Positions 1-7,803 of a stretch of 60,905 nucleotides of DNA are shown here, piece by piece. Source of the DNA: a virus; IMG/VR virus record IMGVR_UViG_3300031616_000005, positions 1 to 60,905 of that record; one strand, given 5' to 3'. The notes under the pieces are model-generated. The model was given only the letters and a program-made list of their open reading frames with translations, did not search any database and was not told where the DNA came from. The stretch's first letter is position 1. Each line of letters starts with the position of its first letter. A program made the position numbers and the translations under genes.

Positions 1-97
1 GCTCGCCCGTCTTCTCGTTCGTGGTGGGCACGAGGAGCGGTGGCACGTCGTGCTTGCGGCCGATCCGGTCGAAGGTGACCTTGAACGTTGTTGCCAC
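1..97 (-). CDS. 5' part of an 85-residue hypothetical gene cut by the window edge
   Basis: The complement of 95-97 is a GTG start preceded by a GAGAGG ribosome-binding site. The 32 codons present are identical to the first 32 codons of the gene at 60596-60853, so this is the same gene seen a second time through the terminal overlap. It lies just downstream of the ERF gene on the minus strand, separated by the hairpin at 125-149. Function unknown. Confidence 0.75.
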   Translation of the reverse strand, partial: MATTFKVTFDRIGRKHDVPPLLVPTTNEKTGE

Positions 98-124
98 GTG
101 CTGTCCTCTCGGGTGCGGAGTGGC

Positions 125-149
125 GGCCCGGGGCGGCGTGCCCCGGGCC
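125..149 (-). terminator. Perfect GC hairpin after the ERF gene
   Basis: GGCCCGGGGC, a 5-base loop GGCGT, then GCCCCGGGCC: a perfect 10-bp stem. It sits 11 bases past the stop of the minus-strand ERF gene and before the next minus-strand gene. There is no U-run, so it may be a weak or partial terminator. The second copy at the window end is garbled, consistent with this hairpin stopping sequence reads. Confidence 0.6.
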
Positions 150-159
150 GTGGTACTGC

Positions 160-1554
160 CTACAGGTTGGCGTTGGAGATTGAGATCTCGTTCTCGTTCG
201 CGCAGTCGCGGATCAGCTGGAGCAGGTTCGCCCGGTCGGTGTTGCCGATCGTGTGGTCCCGCGCGTTCGACCGCTTCACCGCGTCGGCCAGGCGGATCAG
301 CCCGTTCAGGCCGAACTCGTGCGCGGCCGGCGCCTCGGCGACGTTGTCCCACTGGCCTTCGAGCATCGAACGGATCTCGGCCTCGGTGAGGTTCTGCCGG
401 TCCGCGAACGCCACGAACTGGTCCCAGGCGTAACCGACCGGCGGCAGGAACTCGCGCGGACTAGGGACGTTCAGCTCCTTCGTCAGCCTGTCGTACCGCT
501 CGCTGGCGACCGCGAGCACCTCGGCCAGCTGCTCGCCGGTAATCGAGCCCTCCTCGGCGTCGACCCGGATGTGGACCCGGGCGTTATCGAGAACCTCCAG
601 CGTGTCCGCCGAGGTGACCAGCTCCATGCAGTGGTTGAACGCCTTATCCCGGTTGAGCTTCGCCTGCTTGCCGCGCTCGACCACCAGGTCACCGAGCATG
701 GCCCGCGTGCCGGCGGCGTCCACGTGCCACAACCCGAGCATGTCGGCCGCCTTGAGCTTGCCGTACAGCTCGCGCAGCGTTTCGGGGGAGTGCTCCTCGC
801 CGACCAACTGGGCGATTCGAGTGGCGGTTGCCTCGCCCCACGTCATGCCGCCCGGAACCCACGGCGCCTCGATCGAGCTGGACTCGACGATCGCCCGCCA
901 AAAGTCGATGACCTGTTCGGCCTCGCCGCCCAGCATCAGCTTTCCGCCCAGGTCCGCAGTCCAGCCGGACAACGTCGGCGTGCCTCCCCGGGTGTGGTAG
1001 TGGCCGTTGTCGTCGGTGCTGGGCTCCTGCGTCGGCAGCATCAGCGTTTGGAGGAGCGCGATGCGCAGCGCCACGGAGAGCGCCTTGGCGGTGCCCTTGT
1101 CGGAGAAGTCCAGGGACTCGCCCCACACGACCGCCGAGACCGAGGATCCGTCCTCGGCGTAGAAGTCGTACCGAACCTCCACGACGACCTCCCGGGTCTT
1201 CTTCTCCCCGGTGGTGTAGGTGTCCCGATTTTTGTACTGGAGCACCGTGGGGACGGCCAGGACGCCCACCTTGCGCATCGCCGGGCCGACCTCGTTCATC
1301 ACGCCGTCGATGCCCCGGAACGGGTAGTTCTGCTGCGTGTTCATGCCGGTCTTGGCCACCGAGGTGACCTCCCGCATAACCTCGATCAGCTTCAGGTGGA
1401 TCAGCTGCCGGGGGGCCGGTCGCGGCGGCAGTGGCCGGGGGCCGTCCGCGCGCTGGTCACGCTGGAGTTCCGAGATCGATAGGTTGGCGTCAGCCAGCTC
1501 CGCCTCCAACTCCACGATCCGGTCTTCTGGCCACTTCTCTTCGCCGTGCCCCAT
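160..1554 (-). CDS. erf: ERF-family single-strand DNA annealing protein
   Basis: 464 residues. Residues ~50-210 match the ERF superfamily: YPFRGIDGV near residue 77, then a beta-rich stretch and KALSVALRIALLQTL before a disordered linker. ERF proteins form rings that anneal single strands for phage recombination and genome circularisation in the host cytoplasm. A short predicted coiled coil covers residues 12-34. The C-terminal half (to residue 464) is longer than a minimal ERF domain and unassigned. ATG at 1552-1554 was chosen over further upstream starts because GGGAGG lies 7 bases before it and a promoter-operator (1570-1594) lies just upstream. Replication-type neighbours follow upstream on the same strand. 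Confidence 0.85.
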   Translation of the reverse strand: MGHGEEKWPEDRIVELEAELADANLSISELQRDQRADGPRPLPPRPAPRQLIHLKLIEVMREVTSVAKTGMNTQQNYPFRGIDGVMNEVGPAMRKVGVLAVPTVLQYKNRDTYTTGEKKTREVVVEVRYDFYAEDGSSVSAVVWGESLDFSDKGTAKALSVALRIALLQTLMLPTQEPSTDDNGHYHTRGGTPTLSGWTADLGGKLMLGGEAEQVIDFWRAIVESSSIEAPWVPGGMTWGEATATRIAQLVGEEHSPETLRELYGKLKAADMLGLWHVDAAGTRAMLGDLVVERGKQAKLNRDKAFNHCMELVTSADTLEVLDNARVHIRVDAEEGSITGEQLAEVLAVASERYDRLTKELNVPSPREFLPPVGYAWDQFVAFADRQNLTEAEIRSMLEGQWDNVAEAPAAHEFGLNGLIRLADAVKRSNARDHTIGNTDRANLLQLIRDCANENEISISNANL

Positions 1555-1569
1555 GTGGACCCTCCCAGA

Positions 1570-1594
1570 GTCTGTATGGCTGTTGCATACAGGG
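1570..1594 (-). promoter_or_regulatory. Promoter-operator copy 1 (ERF gene)
   Basis: Inverted repeat CTGTATG, 7 bases, CATACAG, extended to a CATACAGGG arm. It is one of eleven copies of the element seen best at 6555-6579. On the minus strand it lies 16 bases before the ERF start. The -35 for this copy is weak. Confidence 0.6.
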
Positions 1595-1658
1595 TACCAC
1601 AGGGGAACGGCCCAGCGCACCACACGCCGGGCCGTTCCTGGGAGGGGTTCGAAGAAAG

Positions 1659-2063
1659 TCAGGCGGCGACGCGCTCGCCGCGCAACGTGGCGCGGACCCG
1701 TTCGCCGTGGGCGCTGGCCTTCGCCAGGTTGGCCCGCAGGAGCGCCGTAGTGGCCTCGGACCGCGCGGCCACGCCGCGAGCCGGCGCCGGTGCGGCCGGC
1801 AGCTGACGCAGGAGCGCGCGCTCCCGCTGCTCTCGCAGCGCGGCGGACCGGGTACGGATGTCGGCCGGGATGCAGCGCCGCACGGCGCCATGCTTGTCCC
1901 GTGCGCCGAGAGCCCCGTAGTGGTCCAGGACGGCCTGGTGGGCGTCCCGGTAGTCCACGCCATCCAAGGCCAGGAACCAAGCGTCTACGGCGCCGTCAGG
2001 GAACGGCGACCGGTCGAAGCTCACGATCAGCTTCAGCAGCTCTTCCACCAGCTCATGCCTCAT
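1659..2063 (-). CDS. Helicase-loader/G39P-like replication protein
   Basis: 134 residues. The N-terminal half has a pattern common in actinophage replication modules and reminiscent of the G39P helicase loader/inhibitor fold: helical repeats with FPDGAVDAWFLALDGVDYRD, then DAHQAVLDHY and IPADIR near residue 65. The C-terminal half is an Ala/Arg-rich helix. The ATG overlaps the stop of the winged-helix gene upstream by 4 bases (ATGA), so the two are translationally coupled. A role in loading the host replicative helicase is inferred from this pairing; the similarity is weak. Confidence 0.5.
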   Translation of the reverse strand: MRHELVEELLKLIVSFDRSPFPDGAVDAWFLALDGVDYRDAHQAVLDHYGALGARDKHGAVRRCIPADIRTRSAALREQRERALLRQLPAAPAPARGVAARSEATTALLRANLAKASAHGERVRATLRGERVAA

Positions 2064-3016
2064 GACTCCACCTCCGGTCGTTGCTCGTTGATCACGTCTC
2101 CCTCAATGTACCCCGTGACCGTACTAGGCGCTACTAGCTTGAGGAAGTCTTCATCCGTGAGACCCTCGATCTCGGCCTTGGCCTGGTCAAACGTTCGCCC
2201 CTCGTCCATCAGCGCATCGAGGATCTTGGACCGTGCCTTGCTGATCCGGGCGCGCTCGATCTGCTGCTCGGCCGAGTTCTTGAACTGCGGTGCCCGAGGC
2301 GCGGAAGGCGGTGCGCTCACCGGGCGGTTCTGCACCTCGACCACGAAGGACTGGAGCATCGAGGGCCATCCGGCCTTGCCGCGTCGCGCCATCTCGACCA
2401 GCGCCCGCTTCACGGTTCCCTCGTCGATGCCGTCCTTCAGGCAGGACTTGATCTCCTTACCCAAACGGGCGATCACCGAGGAAGTGAGCTTCACCGGCTC
2501 CTCGTGACCCGAGAGCCAGTCGATGTAACCCTTGATGATCAAACCGGCATTCGGCGACGCTTCAGCGTCGAAGGAAGTTGTGGTCTTCTTTTGATCTTCT
2601 GAAGTAGTGGTCTTCTTAGGGGGCGATTCCTGGGCGGTAGAAACCTGGGCGGTTGACTGACCTGGGACTTCCCGGCATTCCTCCTGGTCAGCTCCACCGA
2701 CGGGTTTCTGGGCGGTAGAGGACCGGTCCGGCTCCCTCAGCTCGAAGTCGGTTCCGACGATGCGGGAGCCCTGGCGTCGGGGAAACCTGGCCAGGTAGCC
2801 GGCGTCCTCCAGCTCCCGGAGAGCGGTACGGACGGCCTCTCGACCCTCGGTGCCCTCGCCGATGATCTGTTCGACGGTCAGCTCGTGGCCGGCGGCGTGA
2901 CTGGCGACGTAGGCCAGGACGCCCTTCGCCCGGTAGCTCAACGCGGGGTCGCGGAGCCAGGCGTTATCGATGATCGTGAAGCGGTCGGCCGGCAGGGGGG
3001 GGCGACGGATGCTCAA
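2060..3016 (-). CDS. Winged-helix replication protein (replisome-organizer type)
   Basis: 318 residues. Residues 1-95 form a winged helix: FTIIDNAWLRD, YRAKGVLAYVASH, then LTVEQIIGE and REAVRTALRELEDAGYL, the usual helix-turn-helix and recognition helix of phage replisome organizers. A low-complexity Ser/Thr/Lys linker (~120-165) leads to a helical C-terminal domain. The start is taken as TTG at 3014-3016, with GAGAGG 6 bases upstream. A longer reading from 3049 has no ribosome-binding site and would begin inside the operator at 3014-3038. It probably binds the phage origin and hands over to the coupled loader gene. Confidence 0.6.
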   Translation of the reverse strand: MSIRRPPLPADRFTIIDNAWLRDPALSYRAKGVLAYVASHAAGHELTVEQIIGEGTEGREAVRTALRELEDAGYLARFPRRQGSRIVGTDFELREPDRSSTAQKPVGGADQEECREVPGQSTAQVSTAQESPPKKTTTSEDQKKTTTSFDAEASPNAGLIIKGYIDWLSGHEEPVKLTSSVIARLGKEIKSCLKDGIDEGTVKRALVEMARRGKAGWPSMLQSFVVEVQNRPVSAPPSAPRAPQFKNSAEQQIERARISKARSKILDALMDEGRTFDQAKAEIEGLTDEDFLKLVAPSTVTGYIEGDVINEQRPEVES

Positions 3017-3038
3017 TGTATGCCTCTCGTATAGAGGC
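3014..3038 (-). promoter_or_regulatory. Promoter-operator copy 2 (replication genes)
   Basis: A degenerate copy of the shared element: left arm ending TGTATG, 7 bases, right arm TATAGAGGC. It overlaps the ribosome-binding site and start of the gene at 2060-3016, so a bound protein would block initiation directly. Confidence 0.45.
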
Positions 3039-3098
3039 AAGCACCACAAGGGCTTGGCCGGGCCTGGGCCTGGCTGCTACCGTGGGCTTGCTTCGCGG

Positions 3099-3143
3099 CG
3101 AGTCGTTCAGAGGTCATCCCTGCCAGGGGATGGCCTCGACTCG
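3099..3143. terminator. Long nested hairpin between minus-strand genes
   Basis: Inner stem GAGGTCATCCC / GGGATGGCCTC (11 positions, one mismatch) with a 6-base loop, plus outer arms CGAGTC / GACTCG. It lies between the stop of the gene at 3157-3717 and the next promoter. It lacks a U-run and could equally be a processing site. Confidence 0.45.
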
Positions 3144-3156
3144 TTTCAGGGGAAGG

Positions 3157-3717
3157 CTACCGCGAGCGGTCGCGCTTCGGGCGGGCCGGCACGGTGTGCA
3201 CGACCTCGTGGCGCTGACCATTGGTGTGCTCGTACCGGTGTGACCACTGGTCAGGTGACCGTCGGGCGCCGTCGTTCAACTTCGCGGCCCGGATCATCTC
3301 GGCGAGCGCCGGGTGCGTCTCGGACAGCTGCGTCCAGGTGACCTTCGTCGCGGCCGGCGCGGCGGGCGTCTTCGGCGCGGCCCGTTGGACCCGCTGGGAC
3401 GCTCGTGCGGCGGCACCGAGGGGCCAGTTACCGGTGCGCTTGAAGTAGTCCAAGATCACGTGGGCCCGCCAGAGCGGCTTGTCCTCCCAGCGGCTGCCTT
3501 CGTCCTCGTCCGGCTCGGGGAACAAAATCTTGGCCTGTCCCTTGCGGGTGCGCTGCCGAGCCATGCCGGGGGAGCCCTTGGCCAGCCCGCCGAGGATCGC
3601 CACGTCCTTCAGGTCGATGAGCGGGCCGTCGGGGTGGTCGGTCGGATCGAGCGCCAGTCGTTCCATGATCGCGGCGTCGTACTCGGCCTTGCGCTGGGCG
3701 GCGGCTTCTTCGTCCAT
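3157..3717 (-). CDS. AlpA/Xis-like helix-turn-helix protein
   Basis: 186 residues. Residues ~35-100 read DLKDVAILGGLAKGSPGMAR, then LFPEPDED and LWRAHVILDYFKRTGNWP, the layout of small winged DNA-binding proteins of the AlpA/excisionase kind. The C-terminal half is basic with Pro/Ala linkers. The start ATG (3715-3717) has GGGAGGAG five bases upstream. That site is embedded in the operator at 3728-3752, which suggests autoregulation. No integrase was found, so a regulatory rather than excision role is more likely. Confidence 0.45.
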   Translation of the reverse strand: MDEEAAAQRKAEYDAAIMERLALDPTDHPDGPLIDLKDVAILGGLAKGSPGMARQRTRKGQAKILFPEPDEDEGSRWEDKPLWRAHVILDYFKRTGNWPLGAAARASQRVQRAAPKTPAAPAATKVTWTQLSETHPALAEMIRAAKLNDGARRSPDQWSHRYEHTNGQRHEVVHTVPARPKRDRSR

Positions 3718-3727
3718 GTCGACTCCT

Positions 3728-3752
3728 CCCTGTATAGTTCTAGTTGACATGT
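3728..3752 (-). promoter_or_regulatory. Promoter-operator copy 3 (divergent region)
   Basis: Left arm CCCTGTATA, 7 bases, degenerate right arm TTGACATGT. On the minus strand the perfect arm is fused to the ribosome-binding site of the 3157-3717 gene. The degenerate arm supplies the -35 of the divergent plus-strand promoter. Confidence 0.5.
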
Positions 3753-3770
3753 ACCCCACGAGTATATAAT
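3744..3770 (+). promoter_or_regulatory. Plus-strand promoter for the HNH/ParB genes
   Basis: TTGACA at 3744-3749 and TATAAT at 3765-3770, perfect sigma70-like boxes but with a short 15-base spacer. It is about 50 bases before the HNH start and divergent from the minus-strand early operon. Confidence 0.55.
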
Positions 3771-3818
3771 GATCAGGGGGCAAGAGATCAAGCCTACTGG
3801 GAGGGGGACGGCCGGAAA

Positions 3819-4208
3819 GTGGATCTGGACGCGACGAAAGTCCTGGTCAAGGCCCGTAGCCATGGCATGTGCGAGGGCTGCGGAAAGTTCGGGCTGATCT
3901 TGCAGGTGCATCACCGCCAGGCACGACAGATGGGCGGGGTGGCCGGCAAGGCGGCGGACATGGCAAACGACATGCGGAACCTACTCGCACTCTGCCAGTC
4001 CTGCCACGACGAGACCGAGCACGCCGAGACGTGGGACCTCACCGAGCGCATCGGCTGGCGCATCCCCAAGTGGGTGCCCGACCCGCACCCGGTGCCGGCC
4101 CTGATCCACACGGTCAACGGACACGCATGGTGGCAACTGACGCACGAAGCCGGCTATCGCTGGTTGGACTTACCGGTCGACCACAGGATTACCTGGGCCG
4201 AGCTGTGA
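3819..4208 (+). CDS. HNH endonuclease-like protein
   Basis: 129 residues from GTG 3819. It has a zinc-bound HNH/beta-beta-alpha-metal layout: CEGC near residues 18-21, HH at 31-32, N54 in MRNLLALC, and CQSCHDETEH at 59-67. Such proteins nick or cut DNA, in phages often beside packaging or as homing enzymes. Here the gene instead heads the early plus-strand operon next to a ParB-like gene. The region upstream in frame overlaps the promoter, which favours this start. The ribosome-binding site (GGAAA, with a GGGAGG farther up) is modest. Confidence 0.7.
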   Translation: MDLDATKVLVKARSHGMCEGCGKFGLILQVHHRQARQMGGVAGKAADMANDMRNLLALCQSCHDETEHAETWDLTERIGWRIPKWVPDPHPVPALIHTVNGHAWWQLTHEAGYRWLDLPVDHRITWAEL

Positions 4209-4963
4209 CGGTGGGCATGCACGAAATTCTCCTGGGAGAGTCGTACCGTCCCAACGACACGGTGGTGCAGGGCTCTATTTGGCCTGATGAGCACTTTCCC
4301 TCGGCCGTAGCCCGCAACGGTGAGGGCCGTCTGGTTCTCCTCGCCGGCCGCCGCCGAGTGCTGCGCGCCCTGGCCGGACGGGTGGACCGAACGAGGGTTT
4401 ACGTGATCGAAGACTGGCAGGGCTTTGTCGCCTGGCTGGCGCTCGATGCCGAGACGTCTGCCCCGGTCAGGCGAATGAAGCCGTCCGAGATCGCGCGTTT
4501 CCTGGACCGGGCCGCGCTCCTGCTCGGCTTCACCACGAAGCAGGTCGGCAAGGTGGACGTGGTTGCGGCTGGAGTCGAGGGTTTCTCCAGGGTGGACGAC
4601 GTGGCCACTCTGCGGAACCTGGCCCGACGAGCCCGGATGAGCGAAGACCCGCGCATCTGGGACGACCTGGAGCAGGTTGACCAGGGGCTGCTGAAGCCGT
4701 CCTCGGTGCAGAACCGCGTCTTGGACCGTACCAGGATCACCGAGACCGTGCAGCGCCGTACGGCCGCCGAACAGCGGGCCCGTTTCGCTAAGGCCGTGCC
4801 GGCGCTGATCGGCTATACCGAGGGCCTGAAAGACATGGGCCAGCTGGCCGACGACATCACCGCGAGTGAACGCAGCGACTGGGAGCAGGGGCTGCGCCGT
4901 GCAAGCCGGCAGCTTTACAAGATCATCAAAACGTTCCGCACAGAGGGAGAAGAAACCGCATGA
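4205..4963 (+). CDS. ParB-like protein
   Basis: 252 residues from GTG 4205, which overlaps the HNH stop (GTGA). ATG 4217 is an alternative start. The N-terminal ~70 residues resemble a ParB/Srx-type domain (LLAGRRRVLRALAGRV near residue 45). The middle holds a helix-turn-helix-like helical stretch (residues ~85-150) and the C-terminus a coiled coil ending RRASRQLYKIIKTF. Its stop overlaps the start of the DGQHR gene, so both are made together. DNA binding is likely; catalytic (CTPase or nuclease) activity is unproven. Confidence 0.5.
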   Translation: MTVGMHEILLGESYRPNDTVVQGSIWPDEHFPSAVARNGEGRLVLLAGRRRVLRALAGRVDRTRVYVIEDWQGFVAWLALDAETSAPVRRMKPSEIARFLDRAALLLGFTTKQVGKVDVVAAGVEGFSRVDDVATLRNLARRARMSEDPRIWDDLEQVDQGLLKPSSVQNRVLDRTRITETVQRRTAAEQRARFAKAVPALIGYTEGLKDMGQLADDITASERSDWEQGLRRASRQLYKIIKTFRTEGEETA

Positions 4964-5739
4964 GGACTATCGCCAGCATCACCGCCGCGCAGGTTCAGGT
5001 CGACCCGACCGTCCAGCGCACCCTGGACCCCAAGCGGGTCGCGGCCATCGTCGCCAAGCTGAACACGGACGCGCTCGGCCTTCCGCTGGTGTCCCAGCGT
5101 GAGGACGAGCCGCAGTACTTCGTCATCGACGGGCAGCACCGGTTCGCCGCGCTCATCGCGGCCGACCTCGCCGACTATCCGGTGGAGGTCGGCCTCTTCA
5201 CGGGGCTGACCATCGAGCAGGAAGCGGAGCTGTTCCGCATCCACAACGCCACCAAGGCGCTGTCGTCCGTCGACAAGTTCCGGATCAGCCTCGTGGAGGG
5301 CGACAAAGAGAGCCGGGCCATCGACGCCATCGTGATCAAGAATGGGTACACGACCAAGCCCGGCTCTGCCTCGTCGTGCACGGCGGTGGCGACCCTGCGG
5401 GCCATTTACCGTCGCGACACCGGCGCCGCGCTCGACCGGGCGCTCGTGGTCATCGCGGAAACATGGGGGGCGCGCCGCTACGCCACCCACGAGCACAACC
5501 TCCGCGCCCTGGCGAACCTCTTCACCCGCTACGGCGGTGCGATCGACGTGGGCCGTCTCGTGACGAAGATGCGCTCCGACGGCGACTCGGCCGACCCTGA
5601 GCTGTTCGTCGGGCACCTGCGCAGTCTCGGCCAGGCCAGCGGTACCAATCCTGCCGACGCGGGCGCCGGGAAGCTCGTCACGATCTACAACAAGTCCTAC
5701 CAGGAGAAGAACCCGAACCGGCTTCCTGCCTGGAGGTAG
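4960..5739 (+). CDS. DGQHR-type ParB-like protein
   Basis: 259 residues, start overlapping the previous stop (ATGA). DGQHRFAAL at residues 57-65 is the signature of DGQHR/ParB-like domains, a fold found in ParB nucleases, in DndB-like proteins linked to DNA sulfur modification, and in many phages. A preceding strand (YFVI) and following helices fit the fold. The rest is helical (residues 110-240). Pairing with another ParB-like gene and an HNH gene suggests a DNA-processing or genome-protection unit. The exact reaction is unknown. Confidence 0.6.
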   Translation: MRTIASITAAQVQVDPTVQRTLDPKRVAAIVAKLNTDALGLPLVSQREDEPQYFVIDGQHRFAALIAADLADYPVEVGLFTGLTIEQEAELFRIHNATKALSSVDKFRISLVEGDKESRAIDAIVIKNGYTTKPGSASSCTAVATLRAIYRRDTGAALDRALVVIAETWGARRYATHEHNLRALANLFTRYGGAIDVGRLVTKMRSDGDSADPELFVGHLRSLGQASGTNPADAGAGKLVTIYNKSYQEKNPNRLPAWR

Positions 5740-5756
5740 GCGAGCAGTTCAGAGGC

Positions 5757-5784
5757 GGGGCCCGTGCGTGATCGCACGGGTCCC
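5757..5784 (+). terminator. Hairpin terminator after the DGQHR gene
   Basis: GGGGCCCGTGCG, loop TGAT, CGCACGGGTCCC: a 12-bp stem with one G-T pair. It lies 17 bases after the stop and before the next ribosome-binding site. Confidence 0.65.
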
Positions 5785-5815
5785 GCTACCGTCAGAAGCT
5801 CACGAGGAGGTACCG

Positions 5816-6535
5816 ATGGACACCAGCACCTGGACCGCCGTGTGGATCGGCGGCGGCTTCACCGCCCTGACCCTGGCCGTCTTCGCCGGCTCGATCGTCC
5901 CGCCCACCACGCGGCGGCACCTGCTGGCCGCTGGGCGCACGGAACTGGCCAGCTGGCCGGAACAGTGGCGCGACCTTCGCGGCGACGCTGCGGCGCTCCT
6001 GCGGCGCGGCCGGCACGCCGGCACACCCCGGCCGACCATCCTGGTCCTGACCGACGAGCCCGCTCCCGTGTCGGCGCCGTCCGTGCCTGCCGATGACGAC
6101 GTGGTGTGGGCGTTCCCGCGCACGATGCTCGCGCTCCAGGTGGCTGAGGATGACCGGGCGGACGACGTCCAGGTGATCCGCGATGACAGCGTGACCGAGG
6201 CGCTGCCGGTCGTGCCTGAGCGCACCGAGGACGGTGCCACCGAGGACTGGTCGCCGATGGCTGAGGTGGAAGCCGTGGAGACGGTTGCCCCTGGCGTGAT
6301 GGCCGCACATACCGCACCGGACCTCGCGGAGCTGACCCTGCTGGCCGACTTCGACGCGATCGTGGAGCAGCTACGCGCGGTGCCGAAGGAGCTGGTCGAG
6401 TTCGGCGCCCAGGTCGACGCGAGCATGACCCGTGCCGGCATGGACCCGGAGCTGCACAAGCGCTGGCGGGCGACCGCCTTCGACGTGCCCACGGGTGAGT
6501 ATCGGCTAGCGCTGGAAGGGGCGTCGGCCAGCTGA
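5816..6535 (+). CDS. Membrane-anchored acidic hypothetical protein
   Basis: 239 residues. ATG 5816 follows GAGGAGG. One N-terminal membrane helix (residues ~6-25), a short Arg-rich cytoplasmic stretch, a long acidic Pro/Val/Asp-rich linker (~80-165) and a helical C-terminal domain. No family recognised. The layout fits an inner-membrane tether exposing a C-terminal domain in the cytoplasm. The gene stops one base before the -35 box of the next promoter. Confidence 0.6.
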   Translation: MDTSTWTAVWIGGGFTALTLAVFAGSIVPPTTRRHLLAAGRTELASWPEQWRDLRGDAAALLRRGRHAGTPRPTILVLTDEPAPVSAPSVPADDDVVWAFPRTMLALQVAEDDRADDVQVIRDDSVTEALPVVPERTEDGATEDWSPMAEVEAVETVAPGVMAAHTAPDLAELTLLADFDAIVEQLRAVPKELVEFGAQVDASMTRAGMDPELHKRWRATAFDVPTGEYRLALEGASAS

Positions 6536-6536
6536 C

Positions 6537-6579
6537 TTGCGGTCCCGGGCGGCTCCCTGTATGGTGGTCTCATACAGGG
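6537..6579 (+). promoter_or_regulatory. Promoter-operator copy 4, the clearest example
   Basis: -35 TTGCGG (6537-6542), 17-base spacer, -10 TATGGT (6560-6565). A perfect inverted repeat overlaps the -10: CCCTGTATG (6555-6563), 7 bases, CATACAGGG (6571-6579). Transcription would start at about the right arm. It drives the DUF932 gene. Confidence 0.75.
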
Positions 6580-6603
6580 AGAGCAACCACCAAGGGAGTG
6601 CGC

Positions 6604-7650
6604 ATGAGCGACAACATCGACATGACGGTCACCGGCGGCGCGTTCGCGGCCGTCCGCGTCGGCGGCTGGCACCACCTCGGCAAGGTCAGCGACGTTCAGC
6701 TGTCCACCCTGGAGCTGCTTCAGATGGGCGGCTGCGACTTCCCGATCCACCGGGGCGTCATCCGCATAGACGAGCTGGTGGAGACCGCCGAGGGCTTCCC
6801 ACCGGTGCGCTACCAGGCCCAGGACGAGAGGATGACCTCGATCTACCGGGTCCACCCGGAGACCGGTGAAGCCCAGATCCTCGGCACCGCCTCGGCCAAG
6901 TACCCGCTGTGGAGCCCCAAGGACACCTTCGTGGGCTTCGGCGACAACATCCTGGAGCACCTCGGGGCGCCCGTGAAGGCGTCCACGGCCGGCGCGCTCG
7001 ACGGCGGCCGGCAGGTGTTCATGGGCTTCGAGCTGCCGCAGGATATCCGCCTCGGCACCGACGAGACCGTTCAGCTCTGGCTCCTCGTCCACACGAGCTT
7101 CGACCAGTCGGCGATCACCCGGGCGGCCATCACGCCCATCCGGCCCGTCTGCGCGAACACCGTTGCGGCCGGCATCGCGGCAGCGCTGAGCACCTTCACC
7201 GTCAAGAAGACCGCGAACGCCGACATCCAGGAAGCTCAGGCCAAGGCAGCGCTGGAGCTGATCCCGGACTACGTGGAGGCGTACACCGAGCGGGCGACCG
7301 CGCTGCTGGAGACCGAGGTCACCAAGCGCCAGTTCCTGGAGATCATCACCGATTTGTGGGGCCCCGGCGAGGACGCCCGCAAGCAGTCCGTCGACCTCTG
7401 GAACGCCAAGGCAGACGTGCTGCTCGACCTCTTCCAGAACGCCGACACGCAGGCCAACATCCGCAACACCGCGTGGGGCGCGTACAACGCCGTCGTGGAG
7501 CGCCAGGACTGGCTCTCCGACGTCGCACCCGGCGTCAAACCGCAGGACGCGGACGCGGTCCGCTTCGCCCGGTCCGTCGGCATCACCGACGGGCGCAAGA
7601 TCGCCCAGCCCAAGGATGACATCCTGGAGCGCCTGCTCGCGCTGGTCTGA
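6604..7650 (+). CDS. DUF932 phage/plasmid-like protein
   Basis: 348 residues, ATG 6604 with GGGAG upstream. It matches the DUF932 (TIGR03299) family: WHHLGKV near the N-terminus, AKYPLWSPKDTFVGFGDNI (residues ~100-118), LWLLVHTSFDQSAITRAAIT and PVCANTVAAGI (~158-190), and a helical C-terminus. Family members occur in phages and conjugative plasmids; the biochemical role is not established, though a link to replication or anti-restriction is often suggested. It is the only gene between a promoter-operator and a strong terminator, so it is independently controlled. Confidence 0.85.
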   Translation: MSDNIDMTVTGGAFAAVRVGGWHHLGKVSDVQLSTLELLQMGGCDFPIHRGVIRIDELVETAEGFPPVRYQAQDERMTSIYRVHPETGEAQILGTASAKYPLWSPKDTFVGFGDNILEHLGAPVKASTAGALDGGRQVFMGFELPQDIRLGTDETVQLWLLVHTSFDQSAITRAAITPIRPVCANTVAAGIAAALSTFTVKKTANADIQEAQAKAALELIPDYVEAYTERATALLETEVTKRQFLEIITDLWGPGEDARKQSVDLWNAKADVLLDLFQNADTQANIRNTAWGAYNAVVERQDWLSDVAPGVKPQDADAVRFARSVGITDGRKIAQPKDDILERLLALV

Positions 7651-7658
7651 GCACCGAA

Positions 7659-7706
7659 GCGGGCCCGGACCGGGGCGGCGTGCAAACGTCCCTGGTCCGG
7701 GCCCGC
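7659..7706 (+). terminator. Terminator after the DUF932 gene
   Basis: GCGGGCCCGGACC at 7659-7671 and GGTCCGGGCCCGC at 7694-7706: a perfect 13-bp stem with a 22-base loop, beginning 8 bases after the stop. Confidence 0.7.
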
Positions 7707-7768
7707 ACCTCGACGTCTGCCAAGTCGCCGAGGGGTGTAGAGGTCCCGCTAGAACCGCCGTCAGGGTA

Positions 7769-7793
7769 GCCTGTAAGCCTGCCCCATACAAGG
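7769..7793 (+). promoter_or_regulatory. Promoter-operator copy 5
   Basis: Left arm GCCTGTAAG, 7 bases, right arm CATACAAGG. The right arm runs into the AAGGAGAG ribosome-binding site of the gene starting at 7804. Confidence 0.6.
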
Positions 7794-7803
7794 AGAGCCC
7801 GCT

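Larger units (their letters stand above)
1..149. repeat. Terminal overlap: first copy of the end repeat
   Basis: Bases 1-149 repeat at 60757-60905. The first ~124 bases are identical. The last ~25 differ at several positions, and this is exactly where the first copy holds a GC-rich hairpin (125-149). The simplest reading is an assembly overlap of a circular or circularly permuted genome, with poor base calls at the contig end. A true direct terminal repeat is the alternative. Confidence 0.9.

Noticed and set aside
253-1482. Long plus-strand frame opposite the ERF gene
   Set aside because: Shadow of a well-supported minus-strand gene; Arg/Gly/His-rich composition and no ribosome-binding site.
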